Below are positions 1-9,456 of a stretch of DNA of 62,924 nucleotides, one piece after another; within the stretch, counting starts at the first letter, position 1, and each line of letters starts with the position of its first letter. The position numbers and the translations under genes were made by a program. Under the pieces are notes generated by a model. That model was not told the DNA's origin. It saw only the letters and a list, made by a program, of their open reading frames with translations, and made no database searches. Source of the DNA: Promethearchaeota archaeon (GTDB lineage Archaea; Asgardarchaeota; Lokiarchaeia; Sigyniarchaeales; SOKP01); the NCBI GenBank assembly GCA_030603385.1, contig JAUVXW010000026.1:1-62924 (forward strand). Direction: 5' to 3'.

Positions 1-1026
1 TAATTCTCGAAAATCAAGCCAAACAAGATAAGTCCCCTCAGGTTCTATTACTTTTATTTGTGGGAGTTTTTCTTTGATAAAAACTTTTAAAAAATTCAGG
101 TTTCCTTTAAGATATTGTAATAGAGCATCTAACCAATTCTCACAGATTTCATGTCTATAAGCAGTTTCCATCGCTGCTACAGCAAAAAGGTTAGGTCCAC
201 CAACGCCAAAATTTGCTTGTGTATTTTTGAATGTTTGACGTATTTTTTGGTTTGGAATCACAATATTCGATATTTTTAGACCAGCTAGATTGAAAGTTTT
301 ACTTGTAGAAGTACATGTAATTGAGTTTTGGGCGAATTCATCATTTATAGTAGCAAAATTTGTGAGTTTATATCCAGGAAAAATTAAATCACAGTGAATT
401 TCGTCTGAGACGATTAAAATTTCATTTTTAATACAAATTTCCCCAAACTGTGTCAATTCTTCTTTAGTCCATACACGACCTACAGGATTATGTGGATTGC
501 ATAAAATTATCATTTTAGCTCTTGGATCTTTGACTTTTTTCTCTAGATCTTTAAAATCCATTGTATAATGGTTATTAGAAAACTTTAATGGATTTAAAAG
601 GATTCTACACCCATTATTTTCAATAACAGGATAAAAAGGATAGTAAACAGGATTTTGCACAATCACTTTATCACCAGAATTACAAAAAGCATTAACTGCA
701 ACATCTAAAGCTGGGATAACACCGGGAGTTTGACATAACCATTTTTTATCTATATCCCACCCATATCGTCTCTTGAACCAACTTAGAACAGATTCAAAAA
801 ATGAAGTAGGAAGAATTGAATAGCCATATATTCCATATTCAGCTGTTTGAACTAATTTTTCGATGATAGGTTGTGGTGCTTTAAAATCCATATCGGCTAC
901 CCAAAGAGGTAATAGATCAGGATCACCAAAACCTTTTTCTAAAACTTTCTTATCCCATTTTGCGGAATTAGATTTAGTGCGATCAATGACTTGATCAAAA
1001 TCATAAGAAGGATCTGTTTCACTCAT
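1..1026 (-). CDS. MalY/PatB-type PLP-dependent aminotransferase/C-S lyase (3' end outside window)
   Basis: Reading from the ATG at 1026 down to base 1 gives 342 codons with no stop, so the gene runs off the left edge. The N-terminal pattern (NSAKWD, then LPLWVADMDF) is the usual opening of MalY/PatB cystathionine beta-lyase-like fold-type I enzymes. SDEIHCDL supplies the PLP-binding Asp, and STSKTFNLAG holds the Schiff-base lysine at about K243. The last visible residues, WLDFREL, are also typical. Family members cleave C-S bonds (cystathionine, cysteine) or act as aminotransferases; the substrate cannot be told from sequence. It lies 69 nt downstream of a radical SAM gene on the same strand. 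A TATA-like AT block preceded by TTTTTC lies at about 1066-1082. Confidence 0.85.
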   Translation of the reverse strand, partial: MSETDPSYDFDQVIDRTKSNSAKWDKKVLEKGFGDPDLLPLWVADMDFKAPQPIIEKLVQTAEYGIYGYSILPTSFFESVLSWFKRRYGWDIDKKWLCQTPGVIPALDVAVNAFCNSGDKVIVQNPVYYPFYPVIENNGCRILLNPLKFSNNHYTMDFKDLEKKVKDPRAKMIILCNPHNPVGRVWTKEELTQFGEICIKNEILIVSDEIHCDLIFPGYKLTNFATINDEFAQNSITCTSTSKTFNLAGLKISNIVIPNQKIRQTFKNTQANFGVGGPNLFAVAAMETAYRHEICENWLDALLQYLKGNLNFLKVFIKEKLPQIKVIEPEGTYLVWLDFREL

Positions 1027-1095
1027 TTTCCTTATTCAATTTTTAGTATAATATGTATTTAATCATTTTATAGTGAAAAATTATTATATGGATTT

Positions 1096-2010
1096 TTATA
1101 ATCCTCGAAGATAATCGGGTCGACGTAGGTGTGGATATTTAATACCTGCTTCAACGACCTTTAGGAAAAGCTCTTTATCTTTGGCTAATTCTCCTTTTAA
1201 GCTAACATAATTTGATGCATGATTTGAATTGAAAATACACTTTTGCAAATCATCAGACGTATATTCTATCATCGTGTATAACTCCTCTAATATTTCCGTA
1301 CTGGTGCATGGTTTGAATTCTCCTGTTGATTTTTGTGTCCATAACTCGGTTCCGGGAGTTACACCTAAAGTTAAAGGAGAGATATACCATTCAATTGGAG
1401 TTGGTGGAGCCATTCTATTAATCAATTTGGCAGATTCAATCGCATGTTTTCTATTTTTTTCAGGATCATTTCCTGCAAGCCCTAATAGAAAAATACCGGA
1501 CCAAGCAATTCCTGCTTTATAGCATTTTTGAGCAGCAAGAGCAAAATCATCTTGGGTAGCTCCTTTTTTACAAGCTTTTAGAACCTCGTCATCTCCACTT
1601 TCAATGCCTACGTAAACCATCGTAAATCCGCTATCAGCTAATTTTTTTAGGTCTTCATCTGATTTTTTTAAGATATCTTTAGCGTGTGCATATGCACTAA
1701 CTTTCTCAAGGTTTGGATGTATTTTATGGGCATATTCTGTTAACTCCGTAAGAATTCCAGGTTTAACAACAAACGCATTTCCATCTTCGAAAAAGATTTT
1801 ACGTACTCGATTTCCATAAATAGCGCCAGCTCTTTTAATATCATTTTTAATTTCTTCGATATCTTTACGAATAGAGAACTTTTTTGATCTATACATAGAG
1901 CAGAATGTGCATTTATGGGTACATCCATTCGTTATGGCAATTAATAAAGCATTCCACTCAGAAGGAGGTCTGAATACGGGGTCTTCTAAATTCCCAACTA
2001 CATAATTCAT
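1096..2010 (-). CDS. Radical SAM protein
   Basis: The 304-aa protein has the radical SAM cluster motif CxxxCxxC at C30, C34 and C37 (NGCTHKCTFC), which binds a 4Fe-4S cluster and SAM. Later motifs fit the Elp3/coproporphyrinogen-oxidase-like group: FEDGNAF, then YVGIESGDDEVLKACKKG (the SAM-contacting strand), then GIFLLGLAGND. No accessory iron-sulfur or B12-binding domain is visible, so this is a stand-alone barrel. Substrate unknown. The gene follows the esterase at 2073-3347 by 62 nt on the same strand and may be co-transcribed with it. The ATG start at 2010 sits directly before the conserved region, so the N-terminus is probably right. Confidence 0.85.
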   Translation of the reverse strand: MNYVVGNLEDPVFRPPSEWNALLIAITNGCTHKCTFCSMYRSKKFSIRKDIEEIKNDIKRAGAIYGNRVRKIFFEDGNAFVVKPGILTELTEYAHKIHPNLEKVSAYAHAKDILKKSDEDLKKLADSGFTMVYVGIESGDDEVLKACKKGATQDDFALAAQKCYKAGIAWSGIFLLGLAGNDPEKNRKHAIESAKLINRMAPPTPIEWYISPLTLGVTPGTELWTQKSTGEFKPCTSTEILEELYTMIEYTSDDLQKCIFNSNHASNYVSLKGELAKDKELFLKVVEAGIKYPHLRRPDYLRGL

Positions 2011-2072
2011 GGTTTATTCTATTTATATTATGTTTTTTTTTACTTTAACTTTTTCATTTAAAATTATTGGTA

Positions 2073-3347
2073 TTAGATACCGATAAGGTATATTAAGCCA
2101 TCTGCGAGTGAACCTCTCCAACAAATGAAATCATGACCCCCAATAAATTCCACATACTTTACTGAATAGCCCTTACTCAGTAACAAATCTCGGAAATGAC
2201 GATTTGAGAAAAAATGACTCGGTTCACCATGTAATGCTTCTTTACCTTCATAAACCCCAATTTCTATATAAAAGTCTAGGGGAAGTTTCTCTCTTTTCAT
2301 ATACTCCCCTATTAAATATTGCCAGTTCTGAAAATATGGATCAGTATTCTCTCCCAACTTTTCAGGTGCCCAGTAGGAACCTGATTGGGAAAGGATTTTT
2401 CCAAATTTATCTGGATATTTTAGACCAATATAAGAAGCTGACAAACCTCCGAGGCTCGCTCCTCCCACAACAGTCTTTTCTGGATTATTCGATAAGTTGT
2501 ATTTCTCTTTGAGATGGGGGAAAAGTTCCTCTCCTACAAAGAAAGCAAAATCTAGATTTGTCGTCAATTCATTTATTCTAGCTTTCATTCCCTCATCGAT
2601 ATGATTGTAAATGAAAACAGCGATAATCGGAGGAATCTTTTTGGAAAATATCAGGTTGTCTAGGATGGTGGGTGTTGGGATTTGATTTGGATTATTATAC
2701 ATAAATCCATCAAAAAGAAATAAACTACCATAAGGATCAGTTGAAGGATTGTAGTTTGGGGGGAGATAAATTTTGTTATAAAATTTTTCATTAAATTTGG
2801 TGCTTTTCAGTCGCACTGTTTTTAATGTTCCCTTAGGGATATTATCTTTTTTTTCAATCCAAGGTTGCGAAGGGGCATCAGGGAGTTCCAATGCAGCGAG
2901 TGTAACACCCGGTAACCAAGTAAAATTCTTTTTATTTAAAGGATCGCCCTTAAGGATAGGTATCATGATATCTTTTGGTGGATAAAGAGGAATATTTGCC
3001 TTTTGTCTAGTAATTGCATAAGTTATTCTGGTTTTATTTAGATAGAAAATAGATTTGTAGTAGATATCTGTACCTTGAAGACGTGCGAATTTCCCTCGAT
3101 GAGGAATCTCTCCTAGACTACCGCTATATAAGAGAATCTCATCCGTATCCCCATTTTCTTTACATAGGAAAGTAACTAGCTTATGGTTGGGTTCTCTTTC
3201 GATATGTTCAATAATTGGTGCGCCATTTTCTTCAATTTCTTTCCAAAAATCATCAACAAGACCCTTTTTATCTTCTACTTTATCCAAAACCTCTTTGAGT
3301 TTTAGTAATCGAGGGCTGATCATTTCATCATTAGGGACTAAGATCAT
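2073..3347 (-). CDS. Alpha/beta hydrolase, enterochelin esterase (Fes/EsteraseD)-like
   Basis: The 424-aa protein has an alpha/beta-hydrolase domain in its second half. The nucleophile elbow is GGASLGG with S298, and a late GGHDFICW supplies the probable catalytic histidine near H405. The region around 180-250 (IYLPPNYNPS, then LFLFDGFMYN) is typical of the putative-esterase family that includes Fes. The first 170 residues look like the accessory N-terminal domain of that family. No signal peptide is seen, so it is probably cytoplasmic. Substrate unknown; ester hydrolysis is inferred. It is the first gene of a same-strand run with the radical SAM and PLP-enzyme genes. Confidence 0.75.
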   Translation of the reverse strand: MILVPNDEMISPRLLKLKEVLDKVEDKKGLVDDFWKEIEENGAPIIEHIEREPNHKLVTFLCKENGDTDEILLYSGSLGEIPHRGKFARLQGTDIYYKSIFYLNKTRITYAITRQKANIPLYPPKDIMIPILKGDPLNKKNFTWLPGVTLAALELPDAPSQPWIEKKDNIPKGTLKTVRLKSTKFNEKFYNKIYLPPNYNPSTDPYGSLFLFDGFMYNNPNQIPTPTILDNLIFSKKIPPIIAVFIYNHIDEGMKARINELTTNLDFAFFVGEELFPHLKEKYNLSNNPEKTVVGGASLGGLSASYIGLKYPDKFGKILSQSGSYWAPEKLGENTDPYFQNWQYLIGEYMKREKLPLDFYIEIGVYEGKEALHGEPSHFFSNRHFRDLLLSKGYSVKYVEFIGGHDFICWRGSLADGLIYLIGI

Positions 3348-3584
3348 GTAATACTATCTTTTTCCATAATTTAAAAACCTATTCTTAAACACCCAAGGTT
3401 TTCATTTAAATTTATTTGTAGTTTTCATAGAAAATATTGAATTACAGAAGAAGTTATATTAGCAATATCTCAAAAAAAGTTACCTTTAATCTAAAAATCG
3501 TTAATGTAGTAGGTTTTTCCAACAGTTAGTTAAAGGTATAATTCCAGAAAAAGTTATACAAACTTTATTCTTTTCCATATATAT

Positions 3585-4070
3585 TCATTCTTTTGTTTTT
3601 ATAAACTTCCATCGTGTTGGAGTTCCTGCATAGTCATTCATATCCCAACAAAAGACTTTAGTTTTGTTTATCCGATAAAATGGGGGAGGATGATCTAAAT
3701 TGTATTTTCTCATATAATCCTTTTTAATCTCCTTAATGAGATTTTCATTTTTCTCAATTGATACATTTCCTTCTATTATAACAACCTTAGTCCCACTTTC
3801 TGAGTGAACAACAATATGTGGATTACTAGCTAAATTTCTTCGATTTCTTGTTCCAGAACCCCCTCCAAAATAAAAATTATCATTAATCCATGAACCCCAT
3901 ACAGGAATTGCATGGGGACGGCAATCTGATTTTGTAGTACTTAACCAATAATTTCTTGCATCCTTCATCTCATCTTGCACAAAATCCCAACCTAATAATC
4001 CTGCGTCTGATTCCTCAATACCATAATCAGGTATATATGGTCGATCACGTGTTTTTTCTTGCTTCTTCAT
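3585..4070 (-). CDS. PPOX-family flavin/F420-binding protein
   Basis: The 161-aa protein matches the pyridoxamine 5'-phosphate oxidase-like split-barrel family: ARNYWLSTTKSDCRPHAIPVWGSW, then YFGGGSGTRNRRNLASNP and VIIEGNVS. This is the arrangement seen in PPOX-class, often F420-dependent, small oxidoreductases. Such proteins bind FMN or F420 and reduce diverse substrates; the particular reaction is unknown. It stands alone, with 237 nt on one side and the divergent CoA-transferase genes on the other. The text here breaks the first motif only for reading; residues involved are about 37-58. Confidence 0.75.
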   Translation of the reverse strand: MKKQEKTRDRPYIPDYGIEESDAGLLGWDFVQDEMKDARNYWLSTTKSDCRPHAIPVWGSWINDNFYFGGGSGTRNRRNLASNPHIVVHSESGTKVVIIEGNVSIEKNENLIKEIKKDYMRKYNLDHPPPFYRINKTKVFCWDMNDYAGTPTRWKFIKTKE

Positions 4071-4308
4071 TTAACTTACGAATTTTCTGTAATTTTAAAT
4101 TATTCTTTTCTATCTTCATAGAATTCATAGTTCTGTAAAAAATTAATCAATATTGAGTTTTGCATCCACCTTAAATTTTTCTCTTAATAGTAAAATCATT
4201 AAATTAATCGGTTGTTAGAGTATTTAGTTGAAGGTATAAATTTATAAATGGTCTAAAAGTTTAGTATATAATATCTCATTATGTAATAGCTTTAACTTTA
4301 TTGTAAAG

Positions 4309-5244
4309 GTGAAAAAAATCTCAGATAAGATAATGTCTATGAAAGAAGCGATCAATAAATTAGTTCACGACGGTGAATTTGTATTCTTTGGGGGCTTCGG
4401 AAATGGCATGACATTTTCTGCAGCTCACGAAATAATCAGACAAAATAAACGAAATCTAAAAGTGACCAAATGTGGGGGTGGAATAATGTTTGACCAATTA
4501 ATAGGTGCGGGAGTCACAAATCATATAGTCACTTCACATTGTTGGAATGGCACCGGACCTCAACCTGCGTATAATCTAAGGCGCTCAATGGAAGAGGGAA
4601 TACCCCAAAAGATAATTTACAATGAACAATCTCTTTTTATGATCAATATGTCCTTTTTTGCTGGTTATATGGGCATCCCGTTTGTACCAATTCGTTCTGT
4701 TGTTGGTACAGGCATATTTGATCATCCAAAAGAAGTAGGGTTAAAGGCTGCAAGAGTGGAATGTCCTTTCACCGGTGAAAAGATATGTGTTGTTCCTGCA
4801 ATAAATCCCGATGTTGGTGTAATTCAAGTACAACGGGCAGATAGTGAAGGAAATGCCCAATTATGGGGATTAATAGGAGATACTAAATACGGAATCAATG
4901 CGTGTAAGAAAATTATTGTTGCAACAGAGGAAATCGTGGATAAAAGTGTAATTATGGAATCTCCCGAACGCACAATAATAGGCGCTCATAAAGTTGATGC
5001 TGTTGTACATGAGCCTTGGGGTGCTCATCCGAGCAGTATGCAAGGTTTTTACTACACAGATTTAGAATATAGGTTTAATTATGCAAAAGAAACGAAAACT
5101 ATTGAAGATTGGGAAAACTGGCTTGAGAGGTGGGTAACCGGAGTTGAGAATCGACAGGAATATCTGAAAGTATTAGGAAAGGATAAAATAAAGTTTCTAA
5201 AAGCTAAACCAATTATTCAGGGTGCTGTAAACTATGGATTCTAA
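4309..5244 (+). CDS. CoA-transferase-fold subunit A (IpdA/glutaconate CoA-transferase alpha-like)
   Basis: This 311-aa protein is the alpha subunit of a family I CoA-transferase-like enzyme. The N-terminal MKEAINKLVHDGEFV is the classic opening. The stretch from about 100 (EEGIPQKIIYNEQSLF, then MGIPFVPIRSVVGTG) resembles IpdA of the actinobacterial steroid-ring pathway. Glu106 falls at the position where I recall the essential IpdA glutamate (E105); this is from memory. Family members move CoA between acids or, for IpdAB, hydrolyse a cyclic beta-keto CoA ester. It overlaps subunit B by 11 nt, so the pair is translationally coupled. The start is GTG at 4309; an in-frame ATG at 4333 is the alternative. 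A TATA-like tagtatataa lies near 4262. Confidence 0.8.
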   Translation: MKKISDKIMSMKEAINKLVHDGEFVFFGGFGNGMTFSAAHEIIRQNKRNLKVTKCGGGIMFDQLIGAGVTNHIVTSHCWNGTGPQPAYNLRRSMEEGIPQKIIYNEQSLFMINMSFFAGYMGIPFVPIRSVVGTGIFDHPKEVGLKAARVECPFTGEKICVVPAINPDVGVIQVQRADSEGNAQLWGLIGDTKYGINACKKIIVATEEIVDKSVIMESPERTIIGAHKVDAVVHEPWGAHPSSMQGFYYTDLEYRFNYAKETKTIEDWENWLERWVTGVENRQEYLKVLGKDKIKFLKAKPIIQGAVNYGF

Positions 5245-6064
5245 AGATAGAGAGTTTTGTAATGAATATACCGGTTTTGAAATGATGTTAGTGTCAGCAT
5301 GTAGACAAATTAAAAATGATGATATTGTATTTAATGCTTTTCACTGGCCTTTTCTTGCCGTTCACATGGCAAAATTACTCCATTGTCCTGATCTTTTCGC
5401 TGTGCTAGAAGTAGGGCAATTTCAAGACGAACTTCCGAGACCAATTAAGATGCCTTATTCAATTAGTGATCCTGTTTTAGTCCCAAATTCGCTATTTGTT
5501 GGAGACTCAATTGATGCATTATCTATTCTTCAAAGGGGAGAAATAACCGTAGCATTGTTAAGTACATCCATGGTTGATAAGTATGGAAATTGTAATACTA
5601 CGGTAGTAGGTCCATATGAGAAGCCAATTTATCGTTTACCGGGAGGTGGTGGAGCTACCGAAATTGCAGGTATGGCAAAAAGATTAATATGGCTAATTGA
5701 TGACCACACAAAACGGAGATTACCCGAAAAATTAGATTTTATTACTGATCCAGGTTATTTAGATGGATTTGATAGCAGAATAAAAGCTGGTTATCCTCCT
5801 GATACAGGTCCAGAAGTTATTGTTACGCCATTTTGTATAATGAAATTTGATCCTGAATCAAAAGAAGCCTATTTAGACGCACTACATCCAAATATTTCAA
5901 TAGAACAGGTAAAGGAAAATACAGGTTGGGATTTAAAGATTGTTAAAGAGGTTAAACAAATAGATCCACCAACTCTAAAAGAAATTGAAGTATGCCGACA
6001 AACTATGAGAGATGCAATAGATCAATATTTTATATTAAAACCTGAATGGACCACATATCTCTAG
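5234..6064 (+). CDS. CoA-transferase-fold subunit B (IpdB/glutaconate CoA-transferase beta-like)
   Basis: The 276-aa beta subunit partners the gene it overlaps. The sequence NSLFVGDSIDALSILQRGEI, then STSMVDKYGNCNTT and the glycine-rich YRLPGGGGATEIAGMAKR loop, are typical of family I CoA-transferase beta chains. The glycine loop is that of the IpdB/GctB type. It lacks an obvious SxG-E active-site glutamate of standard transferases, which would fit a hydrolase role as in IpdAB, but I cannot settle this by eye. Together A and B would form an alpha2beta2 cytoplasmic enzyme. An enoyl-CoA hydratase gene follows 112 nt later on the same strand. Confidence 0.8.
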   Translation: MDSKDREFCNEYTGFEMMLVSACRQIKNDDIVFNAFHWPFLAVHMAKLLHCPDLFAVLEVGQFQDELPRPIKMPYSISDPVLVPNSLFVGDSIDALSILQRGEITVALLSTSMVDKYGNCNTTVVGPYEKPIYRLPGGGGATEIAGMAKRLIWLIDDHTKRRLPEKLDFITDPGYLDGFDSRIKAGYPPDTGPEVIVTPFCIMKFDPESKEAYLDALHPNISIEQVKENTGWDLKIVKEVKQIDPPTLKEIEVCRQTMRDAIDQYFILKPEWTTYL

Positions 6065-6176
6065 TTAATTATTTACCTATCTTTCCTTTATTTTTATAAA
6101 TTTTTAAGACATTCAGTATTGTTTAATTTAATTAAATTCTATAAATGTAGTAAATAAAAATTGAGAAGAATTAGAT

Positions 6177-6965
6177 ATGGAAAAAATTGAAATTGCTAAA
6201 AAAGAGAAAATTGCGATAATTAAATTAATTGATGCTGAAAACCTTAATCCTTTAAACAAGGAAACTGCCAAGGAGTTATTGGAAACATTAGAATCACTAA
6301 AAGATGATATTGACATTAGATGTGTAATAATTACTGGTTCGGGAAGGGCTTTTTCTGCGGGAGGGGATATAAAGGGATTTAAATCAAGTATAGAAGCTGG
6401 TACCACTGGTAAAGAAATGGATGATCTAACAAAGGATCTTTATAAAACTGCCTTAATTTTGCGACTTTATCCTAAGCCTATAATTGCTGCGGTGAATGGG
6501 TGGGCTGTGGGCGCAGGTATGAATCTTGCATTATCATGCGATTTTATAATTGCCTCAGAAAAAGCAAGATTTAGACAATCATTTTCTAAACTCGGTTTAA
6601 TACCTGGATTTGCAGGCACAATACTATTAAGCCGTCAACTAACATGGCAACAAGCTACACAAATGTCGTTTTTTGGAGACACATATTCAGCAGAGGAATT
6701 AGCTAAGCTTGGGTTAGTTAATGAAATCACTCCTCCAGAAAAGCTTGATGAAGTGGCTTTACAATGGGCGCAACGCCTTGCTAATGGACCTACATTGGCA
6801 TTTGCAAGAACCAAAGAGCTATTCTTTAATGCATTAAGCATCCCGCTAAAAGAACATCTCGAAAACGAGCGACAAATGCAGATAAAATCAGCTGAAACTG
6901 AGGATTACAAAAGAGGAGTATTTGCCCTTATTGATAAAAAGGAACCCGAGTTTATCGGCAAATAA
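6177..6965 (+). CDS. Enoyl-CoA hydratase/isomerase (crotonase) family protein
   Basis: The 262-aa protein is a full-length crotonase. It has ITGSGRAFSAGGDIKGF (first oxyanion-hole segment) and PKPIIAAVNGWAVGAGMNLA (second segment). The region QSFSKLGLIPGFAGTILLSR follows, with a single clear acidic candidate missing at the usual Glu144 place, where PGFAG replaces P(D/E)xGG. The reaction may therefore be an isomerisation or ring hydrolysis rather than simple hydration. Downstream of the IpdAB-like pair on the same strand, it could be an EchA20-like ring-opening enzyme; this is inference from context. Confidence 0.82.
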   Translation: MEKIEIAKKEKIAIIKLIDAENLNPLNKETAKELLETLESLKDDIDIRCVIITGSGRAFSAGGDIKGFKSSIEAGTTGKEMDDLTKDLYKTALILRLYPKPIIAAVNGWAVGAGMNLALSCDFIIASEKARFRQSFSKLGLIPGFAGTILLSRQLTWQQATQMSFFGDTYSAEELAKLGLVNEITPPEKLDEVALQWAQRLANGPTLAFARTKELFFNALSIPLKEHLENERQMQIKSAETEDYKRGVFALIDKKEPEFIGK

Positions 6966-7109
6966 TAAGCAATATATTTTTTAATAAATAATTTTAAAAT
7001 TGTTATTTATTATTCAATAAACAATTCTGACAACAAAGTATTAAATATTCTAAAACTATAAATAAACTAGATTTTTTCCATTTTTTTATAATAACAAAGT
7101 TTAGCAGAA

Positions 7110-7562
7110 ATGTCAAGAAATAAAGATGTTTTAAAGTTTTTTCAAGCTTACGTTAAAGAAATGATCGATATTGGGGGAAGGAATTTACCCAAAGCCATTT
7201 CAGTAAAATCAGGTTCAAAGTTAGGTAAATTTTATAAAGCAAGAGGGTCATCATTAGATTTGGAAGTCGTCTTAAAGCAGTTCTATACTGGTTTGAAAGG
7301 AAAACCAACGATAAAAAAATTAGATGATAATAATTATGATGTAAGTGTAAAATATTCTAAAAAATTTTGTCCAATAGGTGGGACTTATGACCCTTCTCGA
7401 GGTACTATTTTTCAAGAAAACATATGTATTCCCTATACGAAAGGATTTTTAAGTGAATTATTTCCTCAATTTATGACTGAAGCTGAGTTTTTAAATTGTA
7501 TTCCGCTTAATAATAAAAAAACTTGTCATTATATCTTAAAAGTTAGAGATATACAAAGATAA
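7110..7562 (+). CDS. Hypothetical cysteine-containing protein, possible V4R/MetOD1-like
   Basis: I do not recognise this 150-aa protein with certainty. It is soluble and basic at the N-terminus. Four cysteines lie in short conserved-looking contexts in the second half: FCPIGG, NICIPYTKG, LNCIPL and KTCHYIL. Such spacing in an alpha/beta domain resembles 4-vinyl-reductase or methanogen-output-type small-molecule sensor domains, which can bind metal or hydrocarbons. That is only a suggestion. It is convergent with the MaoC gene (72-nt gap containing a T-run). Confidence 0.6.
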   Translation: MSRNKDVLKFFQAYVKEMIDIGGRNLPKAISVKSGSKLGKFYKARGSSLDLEVVLKQFYTGLKGKPTIKKLDDNNYDVSVKYSKKFCPIGGTYDPSRGTIFQENICIPYTKGFLSELFPQFMTEAEFLNCIPLNNKKTCHYILKVRDIQR

Positions 7563-7580
7563 TTTAGTTTATCAAGTATT

Positions 7581-7606
7581 AAATATTTTTTTTCTTTTTC
7601 TCGATT
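7581..7606 (+). terminator. T-rich termination region
   Basis: Runs of T (TTTTTTTTCTTTTTC) directly follow the stop at 7562 in a 72-nt convergent gap. This is the usual archaeal signal for intrinsic termination on the + strand. There is no hairpin. Confidence 0.3.
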
Positions 7607-7634
7607 CTTGATATCTTCACAATTCTATTTATTT

Positions 7635-8102
7635 CTAAAGAGAATAAAATCTTGAAAGTTTTGAGGCCACACAACATGGCTTTGATTCCCCTTCAACGTA
7701 GATTTTAAAATCAAACTCAACATCGTAAGCACCCCCATCAGCATCTCGAACATCAACAACTTTAGCAATTAATCTAACACGTTTACCTACGGGTGTAGGT
7801 GCTGGGAACCGAATCTTGTTCCAACCATAATTTACTGTCATCCTTGTATTAATTGAAGTATACAGTTGTGAAAATAATTTAGAATAAATTATAGAAAGCA
7901 CCCAATTACCATGTGCAACTGTTCTTCCATAAGGAGATTCATTTTTCGCTCGTTCAGGATCAACATGTATCCACTGCATATCTCCTACAATCTTTCCGTA
8001 TTCATTTATTTCATCTTGAGTTACTTCATACCAATCAGAAGTCCCAATCTCTTTCCCAACGTATTTTTTCCAATCGGATGGACTTATCTTTAATGAACCC
8101 AT
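7635..8102 (-). CDS. MaoC-like (R)-specific enoyl-CoA hydratase
   Basis: The 155-aa hotdog protein carries the hydratase-2 motif as GDMQWIHVDPERA, with catalytic pair D41 and H46. The motif is followed by SPYGRTVAHGNWVLS, typical of MaoC dehydratases. It would hydrate trans-2-enoyl-CoA to the (R)-3-hydroxyacyl-CoA in the cytoplasm. Its start lies 2 nt after the acyl-CoA dehydrogenase stop, so the two are one transcript and probably act in sequence: dehydrogenation, then hydration. Confidence 0.85.
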   Translation of the reverse strand: MGSLKISPSDWKKYVGKEIGTSDWYEVTQDEINEYGKIVGDMQWIHVDPERAKNESPYGRTVAHGNWVLSIIYSKLFSQLYTSINTRMTVNYGWNKIRFPAPTPVGKRVRLIAKVVDVRDADGGAYDVEFDFKIYVEGESKPCCVASKLSRFYSL

Positions 8103-8104
8103 GA

Positions 8105-9334
8105 CTATTTACCCCACATTCGAATCATTTCTCTTGATATAAGGAATCTCATGATTTCTGCTGAGCCTGCACTTATTTGCCCTATTTTTGCATCTCTATA
8201 AAATCTTTCCACGGGATATTCTTCAGAATATCCTAATCCACCAACAACTTGTACTGCTTCTTTAGTTATATTAACTGCGGCATCTGAAATTTTTGCTTTA
8301 ACCGCTGCCACTGATGCTCTACAATAATGTCCCTCATCAAGCATTCTGGCAATCTGCGCTATCGCAATTCTATTTAATTCTAAATCCATAAACATTTCAC
8401 TCAATTTAAAAGAAATACCTTCAAACTCGTAAATTGTCTTTCCAAATTGTTCACGTCTATGGGCATATTTATATGCCACTTCAAAAGCACTTCTAGCTAA
8501 TCCAAGATATTGAGATGCTGTGAATGTTCTTTCGCCATCAAGACCGAACATTAAAACCTCAACCCCTTCGTTTTCCTTATGTAATAAATTTTCGACAGGA
8601 ACTTTACAATTGGTAAATCTGAGATGTGAGTTTGGCATTCCTCTTCGACCCATATAAGTATAATCCTTCAGGACTTCAAATCCAGGAGTATCCGTTTCAA
8701 AAATAAATGCTGATATTCCTTGATGTCTTCTTACTTGGTCATTAGTAACCGCGTATAAGGTAATGTAATCCGCATAACTCCCATTAGTTATAAAACATTT
8801 TTCACCATTTAAGATGTAATAATCCCCATCTCGTTTCGCTCGTAAATTCATCCCACCAATGGCGTCAGAACCCCCAGTAGGCTCAGTTATACCAATTGCA
8901 CCTAATTTTGTGCCATCAGCGATTCCTGATAAATACCTTTCCTTTTGTTCAGGTGTTCCGTATTTTATGATTGGTGCGGCAAATAAGCATGATGATGCAC
9001 CAAAAATAGTAGCTATAGCATAATTAAAAGCAGTTAATTCTTCACCAAATATTGCACGGTATAGAACTCCTTTACCTAAACCCCCTAATTCTTCAGGAAT
9101 CAAAATATTTAAATAAGGTTTCATTTTTTTGACCGTATCTACGGCTAAATCTTTATTTCGTTCCCTATCTATCTTATTAGCAACAGGTTCAATGTTATCC
9201 TTACACCATTTACGAACTTCCATCCTAAAATCGTTTTCTTCTTTAGAGAAATAATGTAATCTATCGGGCATACATGAGTAGCCATATTCTAAATTTAAAT
9301 CTTCAAAATGTACTTGTCCTTCCATATAAATCAT
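8105..9334 (-). CDS. Acyl-CoA dehydrogenase
   Basis: The 409-aa protein has the whole family layout: GAIGITEPTGGSDAIG (FAD/substrate loop near 154-169), FITNGSYADYI, ANRREQFG-type helix (YAHRREQFGKTI) and VQVVGGLGYSEEYPVERFYRDAK. At the usual MCAD catalytic position the sequence reads ISAGSAEI, with no Glu. E268 in LDGERTFTASQ sits where isovaleryl- and long-chain acyl-CoA dehydrogenases keep their base. The active site is therefore IVD/LCAD-like, pointing to branched or bulky acyl-CoA. Electrons would go to an ETF not seen here. The start could be M4 (9325). MaoC follows in the same operon. Confidence 0.88.
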   Translation of the reverse strand: MIYMEGQVHFEDLNLEYGYSCMPDRLHYFSKEENDFRMEVRKWCKDNIEPVANKIDRERNKDLAVDTVKKMKPYLNILIPEELGGLGKGVLYRAIFGEELTAFNYAIATIFGASSCLFAAPIIKYGTPEQKERYLSGIADGTKLGAIGITEPTGGSDAIGGMNLRAKRDGDYYILNGEKCFITNGSYADYITLYAVTNDQVRRHQGISAFIFETDTPGFEVLKDYTYMGRRGMPNSHLRFTNCKVPVENLLHKENEGVEVLMFGLDGERTFTASQYLGLARSAFEVAYKYAHRREQFGKTIYEFEGISFKLSEMFMDLELNRIAIAQIARMLDEGHYCRASVAAVKAKISDAAVNITKEAVQVVGGLGYSEEYPVERFYRDAKIGQISAGSAEIMRFLISREMIRMWGK

Positions 9335-9456
9335 TTTAAAATGTGATTAATCAATATAATCTAAAATTAAAGATATTTAATTAATTTATTTTAATATCAA
9401 ACTATAAAATCTATGCTTCAATTTCCATTATTAAACAAAAATTAGTGAGAATTTGT

